Shown in pieces: positions 8,281-16,541 of a DNA stretch of 64,000 nucleotides (the first letter of the stretch is position 1; every line of letters starts with the position of its first letter). The stretch is from positions 47,801 through 111,800 of the forward strand of contig JAPSFT010000014.1 in the NCBI GenBank assembly GCA_035063765.1. Direction: 5' to 3'. The notes beneath the pieces were generated by a model. The model saw only the letters and a program-made list of their open reading frames with translations. It ran no database searches and was not told the DNA's origin. The position numbers and the translations under genes are program-made. The DNA is from Deltaproteobacteria bacterium (GTDB lineage: Bacteria > Myxococcota_A > UBA9160 > PR03).

Positions 8281-9048
8281 TCACTCGAAGCGCCCGTGGC
8301 GGCCCGCGCCGCCGGCGAAGCGGCCGGCGCCCGCGAGCGTCTCGCCCGAGGCGATCACCTGGAGGCCGAGCCGGGTCTCGTTGGCCAGCGCGCCCGGCAG
8401 GTCGAGGCCCGCCTGCTGGTAGGCGGAGAGGCGGTCGCTGCGCAGGCAGTGCTGGGGGAAGCGGGTGAGCTGCGCCGCCAGCTCGCGGGCTCCCGCGAGC
8501 GCGCCGCCCGGCTCGACGAGCCGGCTCACGAGCCCCATGCGCAGCGCCTCCTCGCCCGAGACGCCGCGCCCGGTGAGGATCAGGTCGAGCGCGTGGCCGA
8601 GCCCGGCGATGCGCGGGAGCCGCACGGTGCCGCCGTCGACGAGCGGCACCCCGAAGCGGCGGCAGTAGACGCCGAGGACGGCATTGCGCGCGGCCACCCG
8701 CAGGTCGCACCAGAGCGCGAGCTCGAGACCGCCCGCCACCGCCGGGCCCTCGATCGCCGCGACGACCGGCTTCGAGAGGAGCATGCGGGTCGGGCCCATC
8801 GGGCCGTCGCCGTCCTCGGCGACGCGGTTGCCGCGGCCTGCGGCGGCCGCCTTCAGGTCGGCGCCCGCGCAGAAGGCTCCGCCGGCGCCGGTCAGCACCG
8901 CGGCCAACAGGTCGCTGTCGGCCTCGAAACGCCGGAAGGCGTCGGCCAGGGCGGCCGCGGTCGCGCGGTCGACGGCGTTGCGCACCCCGGGCCGGTCGAT
9001 CGTGACGACGGCGAGCGCGCCATCGGTCTCGTAGCGCACGGTGGTCAT
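8281..9048 (-). CDS. Enoyl-CoA hydratase/isomerase family protein
   Basis: A 255-residue crotonase-fold enzyme. It shows VVTIDRPGVRNAVDRATAAAL at the N-terminus (motif VTIDRPGVRNA), the oxyanion-hole segments GGAFCAGADLKA and IEGPAVAGGLELALWCDLRV, and DLILTGRGVSGEEALRMGLV in the C-terminal half. The position of the second hydratase glutamate falls in LVDGGTVRLPRI, where Asp and Gly replace the usual Glu, so hydratase activity is uncertain and isomerase or hydrolase activity is possible. The ATG has a GGGAGGG ribosome site; a longer in-frame start at 9078 is less likely. Divergent from the membrane protein at 9111. Confidence 0.88.
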   Translation of the reverse strand: MTTVRYETDGALAVVTIDRPGVRNAVDRATAAALADAFRRFEADSDLLAAVLTGAGGAFCAGADLKAAAAGRGNRVAEDGDGPMGPTRMLLSKPVVAAIEGPAVAGGLELALWCDLRVAARNAVLGVYCRRFGVPLVDGGTVRLPRIAGLGHALDLILTGRGVSGEEALRMGLVSRLVEPGGALAGARELAAQLTRFPQHCLRSDRLSAYQQAGLDLPGALANETRLGLQVIASGETLAGAGRFAGGAGRHGRFE

Positions 9049-9110
9049 CGCACCCTCCCGCTCTGCGGACTGTGGCACACTGCCGCCTCCGCTGTCTCCG
9101 GAGGACGCCG

Positions 9111-9908
9111 TTGGAGCCGTTCGCGCCGCCGCCCGTTCCCGCCGGCCCCGCCCCGCGCTCGCTCGGACAGATCCTCGACGCGGGCTTCGACGTGGTGCGC
9201 CGGCACTGGGTGGTGCTGGTCGGGCTCGCGGCGCTCGTCTACGTGCCGGTCTCGTTCGTCGAGGAGGTGCTGCCCGAGGATCCCTCGCAGCCGTTCGCCG
9301 GCGGCGCGGCGTGGCTGCTCGCGTTCGTGATCGTGGCGCTGCCGGTCGTGATCGCCGCCGTCACCGACGCGTGCGGCGACTACCACCACGGGCGCGAGAC
9401 GGACGCGGGCCGCGCGCTGCGCCGCGGGCTCGGCCTCGCGCTGCCGCTCTCCTGGACCTATCTCGTCCTGGCGCTGGTGGCCTTCGTCGTCCTGCTTCCG
9501 CTCTTTGCGGTGATCGCCGTCTGGGAGCCGCTCGGCTTCGCGGCCGTACCGGTCGCCCTGCTCGCGGTGGCGCTGCCGTTCGTGGTGATGCTGCGCTTCT
9601 CGCTGCTCACGCAGGTGGCGGTCCTCGAGGGTCGCTCCGGCCCGGGCGCGCTCGTCCGCGCGAGCCGGCTCGTCGAGGGCCAGGTGCTGCGCGTGTTCGG
9701 GGTCTACGTCGTCGTGGGGCTCCTGATGGGGCTCCTCGGCGGCGCCGCGGGGCTCGCGCTCGGCACGCTCGCGGGGCTCGCTCCGGTCGCGATCGGGCTC
9801 GTGCAGGCAGCGGGCTTCGCCTACACGACGGCGGTGGGCGTCGTGCTCTACGAGGACGTGCGCGCGCGCAAGGGCGAGCACGAGAGGTTCGCAGCGCCGG
9901 GCTCCTGA
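9111..9908 (+). CDS. Multi-pass membrane protein, glycerophosphodiesterase-domain-like
   Basis: A 265-residue integral membrane protein. It begins with PRSLGQILDAGFDVVRRHW, a pattern common at the start of DUF-type membrane proteins related to the membrane part of glycerophosphoryl diester phosphodiesterases, and then has about six hydrophobic segments. The TTG at 9111 is preferred because GGAGG sits at 9100-9104 with good spacing; an in-frame ATG at 9072 would place the start inside the divergent promoter region. No catalytic residues are visible. The function is unknown. Confidence 0.65.
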   Translation: MEPFAPPPVPAGPAPRSLGQILDAGFDVVRRHWVVLVGLAALVYVPVSFVEEVLPEDPSQPFAGGAAWLLAFVIVALPVVIAAVTDACGDYHHGRETDAGRALRRGLGLALPLSWTYLVLALVAFVVLLPLFAVIAVWEPLGFAAVPVALLAVALPFVVMLRFSLLTQVAVLEGRSGPGALVRASRLVEGQVLRVFGVYVVVGLLMGLLGGAAGLALGTLAGLAPVAIGLVQAAGFAYTTAVGVVLYEDVRARKGEHERFAAPGS

Positions 9909-9976
9909 ACCGCGCCGGGGCCTCACGGGGTTGCCAGGAACGAGCGCCCCGCGGACGACGATTCCCGGCAAGCCCC

Positions 9977-10582
9977 TCAGGCCGCGGCCAGGGCCTTGCG
10001 GAACCAGCGCCGGTACACCGCCTCGGGCTGCGCGCCGACCAGCACGAAGTCCTGGCCGGCGAGCCGGACGGCGGGGACGCCGGTGGCCCCGAGCGCCTGC
10101 GCCTCCTCGTGGTCGGCGAGGACGCGCCCGGTGAGCGCCGGGTCCGCGATCGCCGCGAACGCACCCTCGTCGAGCCCGAGCTCGCGCCAGAGCGCGGCCA
10201 GGACGGCCTCGTCGCTGATGTCGCGGCTCTCGGCGAAGTAGGCGCGGAAGAGCCGCTCGCGCATGCGCCGCCCCGGCTCCGGGCCGAGCGCGGCCGCCGC
10301 CTTGGCGGCGAGCTGCGCGGGCAGGCTGTGGGTGGGCGGCCCGGCGTCGCCCTGCCAGGGCTGGAAGGGCGCGCGCGGCTCGTCCTCGGCCACCCGCCGC
10401 CACCCCTGCGTGTAGGTGCGGAAGGCCTCGAGCGCCGCGGCGCTGCGCGGCCGCGGCCGGGGCCGCAGCAGGTAGCTCCGCCAGTCGAGCGCGAGCGCGC
10501 CCGCGAGCTCGGCCTCGACGGCGGCGAGCCGGGTCGCCGCGTTCCAGCACCAGGGGCACAGGAAGTCCGAGTAGACGACCAC
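9977..10582 (-). CDS. DsbA-family (FrnE/HCCA-isomerase-like) oxidoreductase
   Basis: A protein of about 201 residues with the thioredoxin-fold start VVVYSDFLCPWCWNAATRL (CxxC, CPWC) and the cis-proline segment GATGVPAVRLAGQDFVLVGA near the C-terminus. This is the layout of FrnE-like and 2-hydroxychromene-2-carboxylate-isomerase-like DsbA relatives, which act in the cytoplasm; no signal peptide is seen. The start is uncertain: the first ordinary in-frame start is the GTG at 10582, but the strong GGGGAGG site at 10602-10608 is correctly spaced for the ATC at 10594. The upstream PEP-CTERM gene ends at 10609. Confidence 0.82.
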   Translation of the reverse strand: MVVYSDFLCPWCWNAATRLAAVEAELAGALALDWRSYLLRPRPRPRSAAALEAFRTYTQGWRRVAEDEPRAPFQPWQGDAGPPTHSLPAQLAAKAAAALGPEPGRRMRERLFRAYFAESRDISDEAVLAALWRELGLDEGAFAAIADPALTGRVLADHEEAQALGATGVPAVRLAGQDFVLVGAQPEAVYRRWFRKALAAA

Positions 10583-10608
10583 CGTGATGCCGATCGGCCG
10601 TCCTCCCC

Positions 10609-11214
10609 TCAGCGGCGACGCAGGGCTCCCAGGGTGGCGATGGCGCCGAGCGCCAGGGCGAGGCCCGAGGGCTCGGGGGCGGGCACGAGCGGGCCGAAGC
10701 CGCCCTCGTCGTCGACGAGCGCCACGGGATCGACGAGGGTCTCGCCCTCGTGGCTCGCGACGAAGCTCCCGGAGTCGAGCGCGGTCCACGCGGTGCCGGC
10801 CGGGACGGTGAAGGAGAAGAGCGCGCTCGCGCTCGACCCGACGCCGAAGGCCGGGCCGGGGAGGTCGAAGCCCACGCCGAAGGGCGGGATCGCGACCTCC
10901 AGGTCCAGGACCCACTCCGTCGGCCCTGCTTCGCCGGCGACGTCGTCCAGGAGCCCCCCGAAGAAGAGCTTCAGCGACGAGATCCCGTTGGTGACGGTGG
11001 GCTCGGGATCCCAGTCGCCGCTGAGCTCGTACTCGAAGAGCCAGCGGCTCGGGTCGCCTTCGGCCTCGTCGTAGACGCGCGAGACGAGCGAGATCGTCCC
11101 GCCGTCGACGTCGACGGTGACCACGTTCGTGTCGACCTGCGCAGCCCCGGCCGGCGCTCCGACCGAGGCGAGAGCGCTGGCGGCCAGGGTGAGGAGGAGG
11201 TTCCGCGTCCGCAT
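10609..11214 (-). CDS. Secreted protein with PEP-CTERM sorting tail
   Basis: A 201-residue exported protein. A signal peptide is clear: RTRNLLLTLAASALASVGAP with cleavage near AGAAQ. The middle is beta-rich and unassigned. The C-terminus is VPAPEPSGLALALGAIATLG followed by ALRRR: a PEP motif, a hydrophobic segment and a basic end, which is the PEP-CTERM signal recognised by exosortase. The protein is therefore predicted to be processed and displayed at or beyond the outer membrane. No exosortase gene is in this window. The stop is 27 bases before the DsbA-like coding start, so the two could share a transcript. Confidence 0.8.
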   Translation of the reverse strand: MRTRNLLLTLAASALASVGAPAGAAQVDTNVVTVDVDGGTISLVSRVYDEAEGDPSRWLFEYELSGDWDPEPTVTNGISSLKLFFGGLLDDVAGEAGPTEWVLDLEVAIPPFGVGFDLPGPAFGVGSSASALFSFTVPAGTAWTALDSGSFVASHEGETLVDPVALVDDEGGFGPLVPAPEPSGLALALGAIATLGALRRR

Positions 11215-11353
11215 CGGGGGCGGACTCTACCGCAGGTCCGGCGCGGAAGGCGGGCCGGGACGAGCAGGCAGATCGCGCGCAGCCTGCCCGCGGACGACCG
11301 TCCGGGGCCCTGCCGCGCCATACTCGCCCGGGTACCCCCGCCTGGAGGACGAG

Positions 11354-12559
11354 ATGAAGGCGCCGCTCGAGGGGATCCGCGTCGTCGAGATCGCCCACTA
11401 CGTCGCCGTGCCGGCCGCGGGCGCGCTGCTCGCGGATCTCGGCGCCGACGTCGTCAAGATCGAGCTGCCGCCGGCCGGCGAGATCTACCGGCGCGGGCGC
11501 CCGAAGTACAGCGGCTACGCGAGCGACTTCCCCGAAGGCCCCGGCTTCCATCTCGACAACCGCGGCAAGCGCTCGCTCGTGCTCGACCTGGTCGATCCCG
11601 AGGCGCGCGGGGCGCTCCTGCGGGTGATCGACGGCGCCGACGTCGTCACCACCAACCTGCTTCCGGCGCGGCGCCGGAAGTACGGTCTCGACCACGAGTC
11701 GCTGCTGGCCCGCAAGCCGAGCCTGATCGTGGCGGGGCTCAACGGTTACGGCGGCGGCGGCGAGGAGGCCGATCGGCCCGCCTTCGACTACGCCGCCTAC
11801 TGGGCGCGCACCGGCATGATGGACCTGATGCGCGACGAGGGGGTACCGCCCTCGATGCTGCGGCCCGGGGTCGGCGACCACGCGGCGGCCTCGAACCTCG
11901 TGATCGCGATCCTGGCCGCGCTGCGCCTGCGCGACGCGAGCGGGCAGGGCCGCTACGTCGAGGTGTCGCTGCTCCAGACGGGGCTCTACATCCTCGGCTG
12001 CGACACCGCGATGGCGCTCGTGACCCGCGAGCCGGTCCCGCGCCACGACCGCAGGCGCGCCGCGAACCCGCTCTGGAACAGCTACCCGGTCGCAGGCGGG
12101 CGCTGGATCATGCTGGTGATGATCGACCCGACCTTCTACTTCCCGCGCCTCGCCGCCGCGGTGGGGCGCCCCGAGTGGCTCGACGACCCGCGCTATGCCG
12201 AGCCCTTCACGCGCGCGCAGAACGCGCCCGCGCTGATCGCGGAGCTCGAGGCCGAGCTCGCCCGGCACACGCTCGAGGAGTGGCGGCCCCGGCTCGACGC
12301 GGCGGGGGTGATCTGGGCACCCGTGAAGCGCCTGGAGGAGGTCCTCGACGACCCCCAGGCACGCGCGATGGGCTACTTCCGCTCGCTCGAACACGGGACG
12401 CACGGCCCCTTCGAGACCCTGGCGCCGCCCTTCTCGATCGCGGGCGTCCCGCTCGGCGCCGCCCGCCCGTGCTCGGCGGCGGACGCCGACGCCCGGGAGG
12501 TCCTGCGCGAGGCGGGCCTCGACGAGAGCGAGATCGCGAAGCTGCTCGCGGGCCGCTGA
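11354..12559 (+). CDS. CaiB/BaiF family CoA-transferase, atypical active site
   Basis: A 401-residue class III CoA-transferase homologue. Family signatures are VVEIAHYVAVPAAGALLADLG at the start (motif EIAHYVAVPAAG), LGADVVKIELP, LDNRGKRSLVLDL and GQGRYVEVSLLQTGLYILG. In that last motif the usual catalytic aspartate (Asp205 in the paralogue at 6043) is replaced by Gln208. Either the protein uses a different residue, acts as a racemase or is not catalytic. The ATG has GGAGG at 11344-11348. It stands alone between a divergent PEP-CTERM gene and the converging cca gene. Confidence 0.85.
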   Translation: MKAPLEGIRVVEIAHYVAVPAAGALLADLGADVVKIELPPAGEIYRRGRPKYSGYASDFPEGPGFHLDNRGKRSLVLDLVDPEARGALLRVIDGADVVTTNLLPARRRKYGLDHESLLARKPSLIVAGLNGYGGGGEEADRPAFDYAAYWARTGMMDLMRDEGVPPSMLRPGVGDHAAASNLVIAILAALRLRDASGQGRYVEVSLLQTGLYILGCDTAMALVTREPVPRHDRRRAANPLWNSYPVAGGRWIMLVMIDPTFYFPRLAAAVGRPEWLDDPRYAEPFTRAQNAPALIAELEAELARHTLEEWRPRLDAAGVIWAPVKRLEEVLDDPQARAMGYFRSLEHGTHGPFETLAPPFSIAGVPLGAARPCSAADADAREVLREAGLDESEIAKLLAGR

Positions 12560-12583
12560 GGGCCTCTGCGGCGGCGCGCGCGC

Positions 12584-13777
12584 TCAGCGCGCCCCCGGGC
12601 CGGCGGCCCACGCGCGCAGCCGTTCGGCCAGCAACTCGCTCGTGTTGCAGGCGGGGTCCTCGAGCACGCACTCGGCGAGATGTTGGAGCGCCCGGCCGAC
12701 CCGCGGGCCGGGCGGGATGTCGAGCAGCGCCATCACCGCGGCGCCGTCGAGGGCGAGGTCGCGGGGTCCGAGCGCGAGCGTGCCGGCGCCGCGCAGCCGG
12801 GCGATCCGCGCGGCCAGCGCCTCGAGCTCCGCGGACGGGCCCCCGAGCTCGGCGCGGCGGAGCGCCAGCAGGGCCTCGACGCCCTCCTCGCCGGCGCGTG
12901 CGAGGAGCCGGCGCAGGTCGGCGTCGCTGCGCTGCGGCTGGCGCTCGATCGGATGGCGGGCGAGCAGGCGCGCCACGGCGCGGGCGCGGCGCAGGCCGAA
13001 GCGCAGCGCGAGGAGCACGGACTCGGCGCGCGCGCCGCGCAGCCAGCCGGCCAGGCGCAGCTCGAGCTGCGCGGGCAGGGCGGCCACCACCGCGGGCGCG
13101 TCGGGGCGCACGCCGGGCGCCAGGTCCTCCTCGATCCCGCTCGCTCGCAGGAGCTCGAGCCCCGCCGCGGCGCCCGGCGCGAGCACGAGCTCCTCGAGCT
13201 CGCGGCGCACGCGCTCGCGGGCCACGCCGCGCAGGCCGGGGCGGGCCTCGCGCATGGCCGGGAGCAGCTCGGGCCCGGGGGCGAGCCCGAGCGTGGCCAC
13301 GAGGCGCGCGGCCCGCAGCGCCCGCACGGGGTCTTCCGCGAAGCGGTCCCGCGCCGCGCCCACCGCGCGCAGCCGCCCCGCCGCCAGGTCCGCGACGCCG
13401 CCGGCGGGATCGACCCAGAGCTCCGCCGCGGGGTCCCAGGCGATCGCGTTCACGCTGAAGTCGCGGTGTGCGAGGTCGTCCTCGAGGCGGGGGCCGGCGC
13501 GGAAGGTGGTCACGTCGAGGGGCGCGCCCGGGATCGGCACCATCACCGTGCCGTGTCGGATTCCCGTCGGGATCGCGCGCGGGAACAACGCGAGGACGCG
13601 CGCGGGCTCGGCGTCGGTCGCCACGTCGAAGTCGGCGACCGCGACGCCGCGCAGGAGGTCGCGCACGCAGCCGCCCACCAGGAACGCCCGATGGCCGCCC
13701 GCGCGCAGGGTGGCGAGCGCCGCCCGGACGGCGGCGGGGAGCACGTCGGCCGTGGGACGCGCGAGCGCGAGCGACAT
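12584..13777 (-). CDS. cca: tRNA nucleotidyltransferase / poly(A) polymerase family
   Basis: A 397-residue class II nucleotidyltransferase that builds or repairs the CCA end of tRNA. The head domain shows HRAFLVGGCVRDLLRGVAV (GG...RD) and DFDVATDAEP with the two catalytic aspartates, followed by GTVMVPI and LEDDLAHRDFSVNAIAWDP. The neck has GRLRAVGAARDRFAEDPVRALRAARL-type sequence, here motif RFAEDPVRALRAAR, which reads the nucleotides. The C-terminal half has no HD phosphohydrolase motif. CCA-adding versus A-adding specificity cannot be settled by eye. Divergent from the hydrolase at 13838. Confidence 0.9.
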   Translation of the reverse strand: MSLALARPTADVLPAAVRAALATLRAGGHRAFLVGGCVRDLLRGVAVADFDVATDAEPARVLALFPRAIPTGIRHGTVMVPIPGAPLDVTTFRAGPRLEDDLAHRDFSVNAIAWDPAAELWVDPAGGVADLAAGRLRAVGAARDRFAEDPVRALRAARLVATLGLAPGPELLPAMREARPGLRGVARERVRRELEELVLAPGAAAGLELLRASGIEEDLAPGVRPDAPAVVAALPAQLELRLAGWLRGARAESVLLALRFGLRRARAVARLLARHPIERQPQRSDADLRRLLARAGEEGVEALLALRRAELGGPSAELEALAARIARLRGAGTLALGPRDLALDGAAVMALLDIPPGPRVGRALQHLAECVLEDPACNTSELLAERLRAWAAGPGAR

Positions 13778-13837
13778 CGCGGCAGCGTACCTCTCGCGTG
13801 CGGGTTATTCTCGCCGCTCACGCCGGGAGGCCGAGGG

Positions 13838-14554
13838 ATGCCGAAGCGGGGCGGGCGCGAGATCCAGTTCACCAGCGGGCCGGCGAGCGGGCCGGGCGGC
13901 GGCGAGCCGGAGCGGGCACGAGGCTATCTCGCGAAGCCGGCCTCGGGCCGCGGCCCCGGCGTGCTGGTGATCCAGGAGTGGTGGGGCCTCGTCGACCACG
14001 TGCGCGACCTCTGCGACCGCTTCGCGCGCGAGGGCTTCGTCGCGCTCGCACCCGATCTCTACCGCGGCGAATCGACGGGCGATCCCGACGCCGCCGGGCG
14101 CCTCATGCTGGGCCTCGAGATCCCGCGCGCCGCGCGCGACCTCGACGGCGCGGTGAAGGCGCTCCGCGACGAGCCCGGGACCGAGGGCCCCAAGGTGGGT
14201 GCCGTGGGCTTCTGCATGGGCGGCCAGCTCGCGCTCTTCGCGGCTTGCCGCAATCCCGCGATCGGCGCGGTCGTCGACTTCTACGGGATCCACCCGAAGG
14301 TGACGCTCGACCTGGCGCCGCTCCAGGCCGCCGTGCTCGGGGTCTTCGCCGAGCACGACGCCTTCGTGCCGCCCGAGGCGGCGCGCAAGCTCGAGGCGGA
14401 CCTGCGCGCGGCCGGCAAGCGGGCGGTCTGCGAGGTGTACCCCGGCGTCGGCCATGCCTTCTTCAACGACACGCGCCCCGACGTCTACGACGCGCAGGCC
14501 GCCGCGCGCGCCTGGTCCGACACGCTGGCGTTCCTGCGCGCCGAGCTGCACTAG
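13838..14554 (+). CDS. Dienelactone hydrolase family protein
   Basis: A 238-residue alpha/beta hydrolase. It has the dienelactone hydrolase hallmarks: VLVIQEWWGLVDHVRDLCDR with the active-site glutamate, the nucleophile elbow AVGFCMGGQLALF with Cys as nucleophile, the acid in FAEHDAFVPPE, and the catalytic His in PGVGHAFFND. These enzymes open lactones from aromatic degradation, but the family is broad. The ATG at 13838 is preceded by GGGAGG at 13824-13829. It is followed nine bases later by the acyltransferase gene, so the two likely form an operon with the cation efflux gene. Confidence 0.88.
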   Translation: MPKRGGREIQFTSGPASGPGGGEPERARGYLAKPASGRGPGVLVIQEWWGLVDHVRDLCDRFAREGFVALAPDLYRGESTGDPDAAGRLMLGLEIPRAARDLDGAVKALRDEPGTEGPKVGAVGFCMGGQLALFAACRNPAIGAVVDFYGIHPKVTLDLAPLQAAVLGVFAEHDAFVPPEAARKLEADLRAAGKRAVCEVYPGVGHAFFNDTRPDVYDAQAAARAWSDTLAFLRAELH

Positions 14555-14562
14555 GCGACAGG

Positions 14563-15474
14563 ATGGCGCGGCGCGCCGCGGCGCTGGTGCCCGTCGGGCG
14601 GCCGCGCGACCCGGGCGGGGGCCTCGCGCGGCGGCTGCTGCCGCCGCCGCTGCGCGCGCTCCAGGACGAGGTCGAGGCGCGCTTCGCCGAGCTGCCGGCC
14701 ACGCTCAACGAGTACGGGGTGGACCCCTTCGGCTTCGAGCCGCGCTACGCGGCATCGCTCCTGCTCCCCGCCGCGCTCCTCTATCGCTACTGGCTCCGCG
14801 TCGCGACGCAGGGCATCGAGCGCGTCCCCGCCGGCCGCGTCCTGCTGATCGCGAACCACGCCGGCAACACCTTCGCCTACGACGGCGCCATGCTCGCGAT
14901 GGCCATGCTGCTCGACGCGCGCCCCCCGCGCGCCGTCCGCGGAATGGCCGAGTACTACCTCCCGACGATCCCGTTCTTCTCGACCTTCATGCACCGGATG
15001 GGCTCGGTCGTGGGGACGCCCGGGAACTGCGCGCAGCTCCTCGAGCGCGACGAGGCGATCATGGTCTTCCCGGAAGGCGAGCGCGGCTTCGTGAAGACCT
15101 ATGCCCACCGCTACCAGCTCCAGCGCTTCGGCACCGGCTTCGTGCGCCTCGCGCTCGGGACGGGGACCCCGATCGTCCCGGTCGGGATCGTCGGTGCGGA
15201 GGAGCAGTCGCCGGGGCTCGTGCGCTCGCGCTGGCTGGGCCGCCTGATCGGCGCCCCGGTGGCGCCGATCACGCTGACCTTCCCGTGGCTCGGGCTCGCG
15301 AGCATGCTGCCGCTCCCGGTCAAGTTCCGGATCCACTTCGGCACGCCGATCCACTTCGAGGGCGACGCGAGCGAGGAGGACGCCGAGGTCGAGCGCAAGG
15401 TCGAGGTCGTGAAGGACGCGATCCGCGGCCTGGTTGCGGAAGGGCTGGAGGCGCGGCGGGGCTGGTTCCGGTGA
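14563..15474 (+). CDS. Lysophospholipid acyltransferase-like protein
   Basis: A 303-residue membrane-associated acyltransferase of the glycerol-phosphate/diacylglycerol type. Motif I reads LIANHAGNTFAYDGAML, an H-x(n)-D variant, and motif III is VFPEGERGFVKTY, with IVPVGIVGAEE as motif IV. A hydrophobic stretch near 65-80 (AASLLLPAALLYRYWL) may anchor it. In this branch the acceptor is often unclear: phospholipid, hopanoid or wax alcohol. A wax-ester synthase lies elsewhere in the window at 28208. The stop overlaps the GTG start of the cation efflux protein (GTGA). Confidence 0.82.
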   Translation: MARRAAALVPVGRPRDPGGGLARRLLPPPLRALQDEVEARFAELPATLNEYGVDPFGFEPRYAASLLLPAALLYRYWLRVATQGIERVPAGRVLLIANHAGNTFAYDGAMLAMAMLLDARPPRAVRGMAEYYLPTIPFFSTFMHRMGSVVGTPGNCAQLLERDEAIMVFPEGERGFVKTYAHRYQLQRFGTGFVRLALGTGTPIVPVGIVGAEEQSPGLVRSRWLGRLIGAPVAPITLTFPWLGLASMLPLPVKFRIHFGTPIHFEGDASEEDAEVERKVEVVKDAIRGLVAEGLEARRGWFR

Positions 15475-16406
15475 GCGCGAGCGGCCACGCGCATGCGCAT
15501 GGCCCCCCGGAGCCCGGCGGCACCGCCCGCGACGCCGACCGCCGCGCGCTGCGCCTCGCGCTCGCGATCACGGTGGCGTTCCTGGCCGTCGAGGGGGTGG
15601 GTGGCTGGCTGGCGGGCAGCCTCGCGCTGCTGGCCGACGCCGCCCACATGGCGACCGACGCCTTCGGCCTGGCTCTCGCGCTGCTCGCGGCGCGCCTGGC
15701 GGCGCGCCGCCCGACCTTCGAGAAGACCTTCGGCCATCGGCGGGCGGAGGTGCTGGCCGCGCTCGCCAACGGCGTCCTGCTCGGGGTGGTCGCCGTGCAG
15801 GTGGCGATCGAGGCGGTGCGCCGGATCGACGCGCCGCCCGCGGTCGAGGGCCGGCTGATGCTCGGGGTTGCCCTCGCCGGCCTGGCGGCGAACGTGGCGT
15901 CGGCCGCCGTCCTGGCCCGCACCGGCAGCGGCAGCCTGAACGTGCGCGCGGCGCTCTGGCACGTCGTCGGTGACCTGCTCGGCTCGCTCGGCGCGCTGGC
16001 CGCGGCCGGCGCCATCCTCGCCTTCGGCTGGGCCTGGACGGACCCGGCCGTCGCGATCGCGATCGCGCTCCTGATCCTGGTCTCGTCCTGGCGGCTCGTG
16101 CGCGAGTCGCTCGACGTCCTGATGGAGGGGACGCCCGCGCACGTCGACGTGGACGCGCTGCTGCGGGCGATCCGCGCGGTGCCCGGCGTCGTCGACGTGC
16201 ACGACCTGCACGTCTGGACGCTCACCTCCGGCTACCACGCGCTCTCGGCCCACGTCGACGTCTCGCCCGACGCGGACCCCCACGGCACGCTGCACATCCT
16301 CGCCGACCTCGCAGAAAAGCGCTTCGCGGTGGCGCACACCACCTTCCAGCTCGAGCACGCCGAGCGCCTGCTCCAGATCGAGGGCGTCGACGGGACGGGG
16401 GCGTGA
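15471..16406 (+). CDS. Cation diffusion facilitator (CzcD-like) transporter
   Basis: A 311-residue inner-membrane zinc/cobalt-type efflux protein. The N-terminus is His-rich (HAHAHG). There are six membrane segments; segment II contains LLADAAHMATDAFGLALAL (the HxxxD metal site) and segment V contains WHVVGDLLGSLGAL, the matching HxxxD. The cytoplasmic C-terminal domain has VVDVHDLHVWTLTSGYHALS, typical of CzcD/ZitB. The GTG overlaps the acyltransferase stop. A 101-bp MITE-like element starts 21 bases after the stop. Exported metal cannot be told apart beyond the Zn/Co/Cd group. Confidence 0.92.
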   Translation: MSASGHAHAHGPPEPGGTARDADRRALRLALAITVAFLAVEGVGGWLAGSLALLADAAHMATDAFGLALALLAARLAARRPTFEKTFGHRRAEVLAALANGVLLGVVAVQVAIEAVRRIDAPPAVEGRLMLGVALAGLAANVASAAVLARTGSGSLNVRAALWHVVGDLLGSLGALAAAGAILAFGWAWTDPAVAIAIALLILVSSWRLVRESLDVLMEGTPAHVDVDALLRAIRAVPGVVDVHDLHVWTLTSGYHALSAHVDVSPDADPHGTLHILADLAEKRFAVAHTTFQLEHAERLLQIEGVDGTGA

Positions 16407-16426
16407 CGGCGGGCTCGCCTGGCGCG

Positions 16427-16527
16427 AGTGCCCTGTCTCGGAAGTTCGCCTGCATTCGATCTCGGTGCACACCGAGCCGCCCGCGACGGCTCGAGACTTC
16501 GACGGCGAACTTCCGACACAGGACCCT
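16427..16527. mobile_element. MITE-like element with 24-bp terminal inverted repeats
   Basis: A 101-bp noncoding element. The left end (16427-16450) and right end (16504-16527) are inverted repeats of 24 bp with three mismatches, sharing the core TCGGAAGTTCGCC. About 70 bp of it, in inverted orientation, recurs at the right edge of the window (63883-63952) with two mismatches. It sits between the cation efflux gene and a converging GNAT gene. No transposase is encoded. The ends suggest a non-autonomous element moved in trans, or the remains of a deleted insertion sequence. Confidence 0.7.
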
Positions 16528-16541
16528 GGAGCGGCGCGCAT

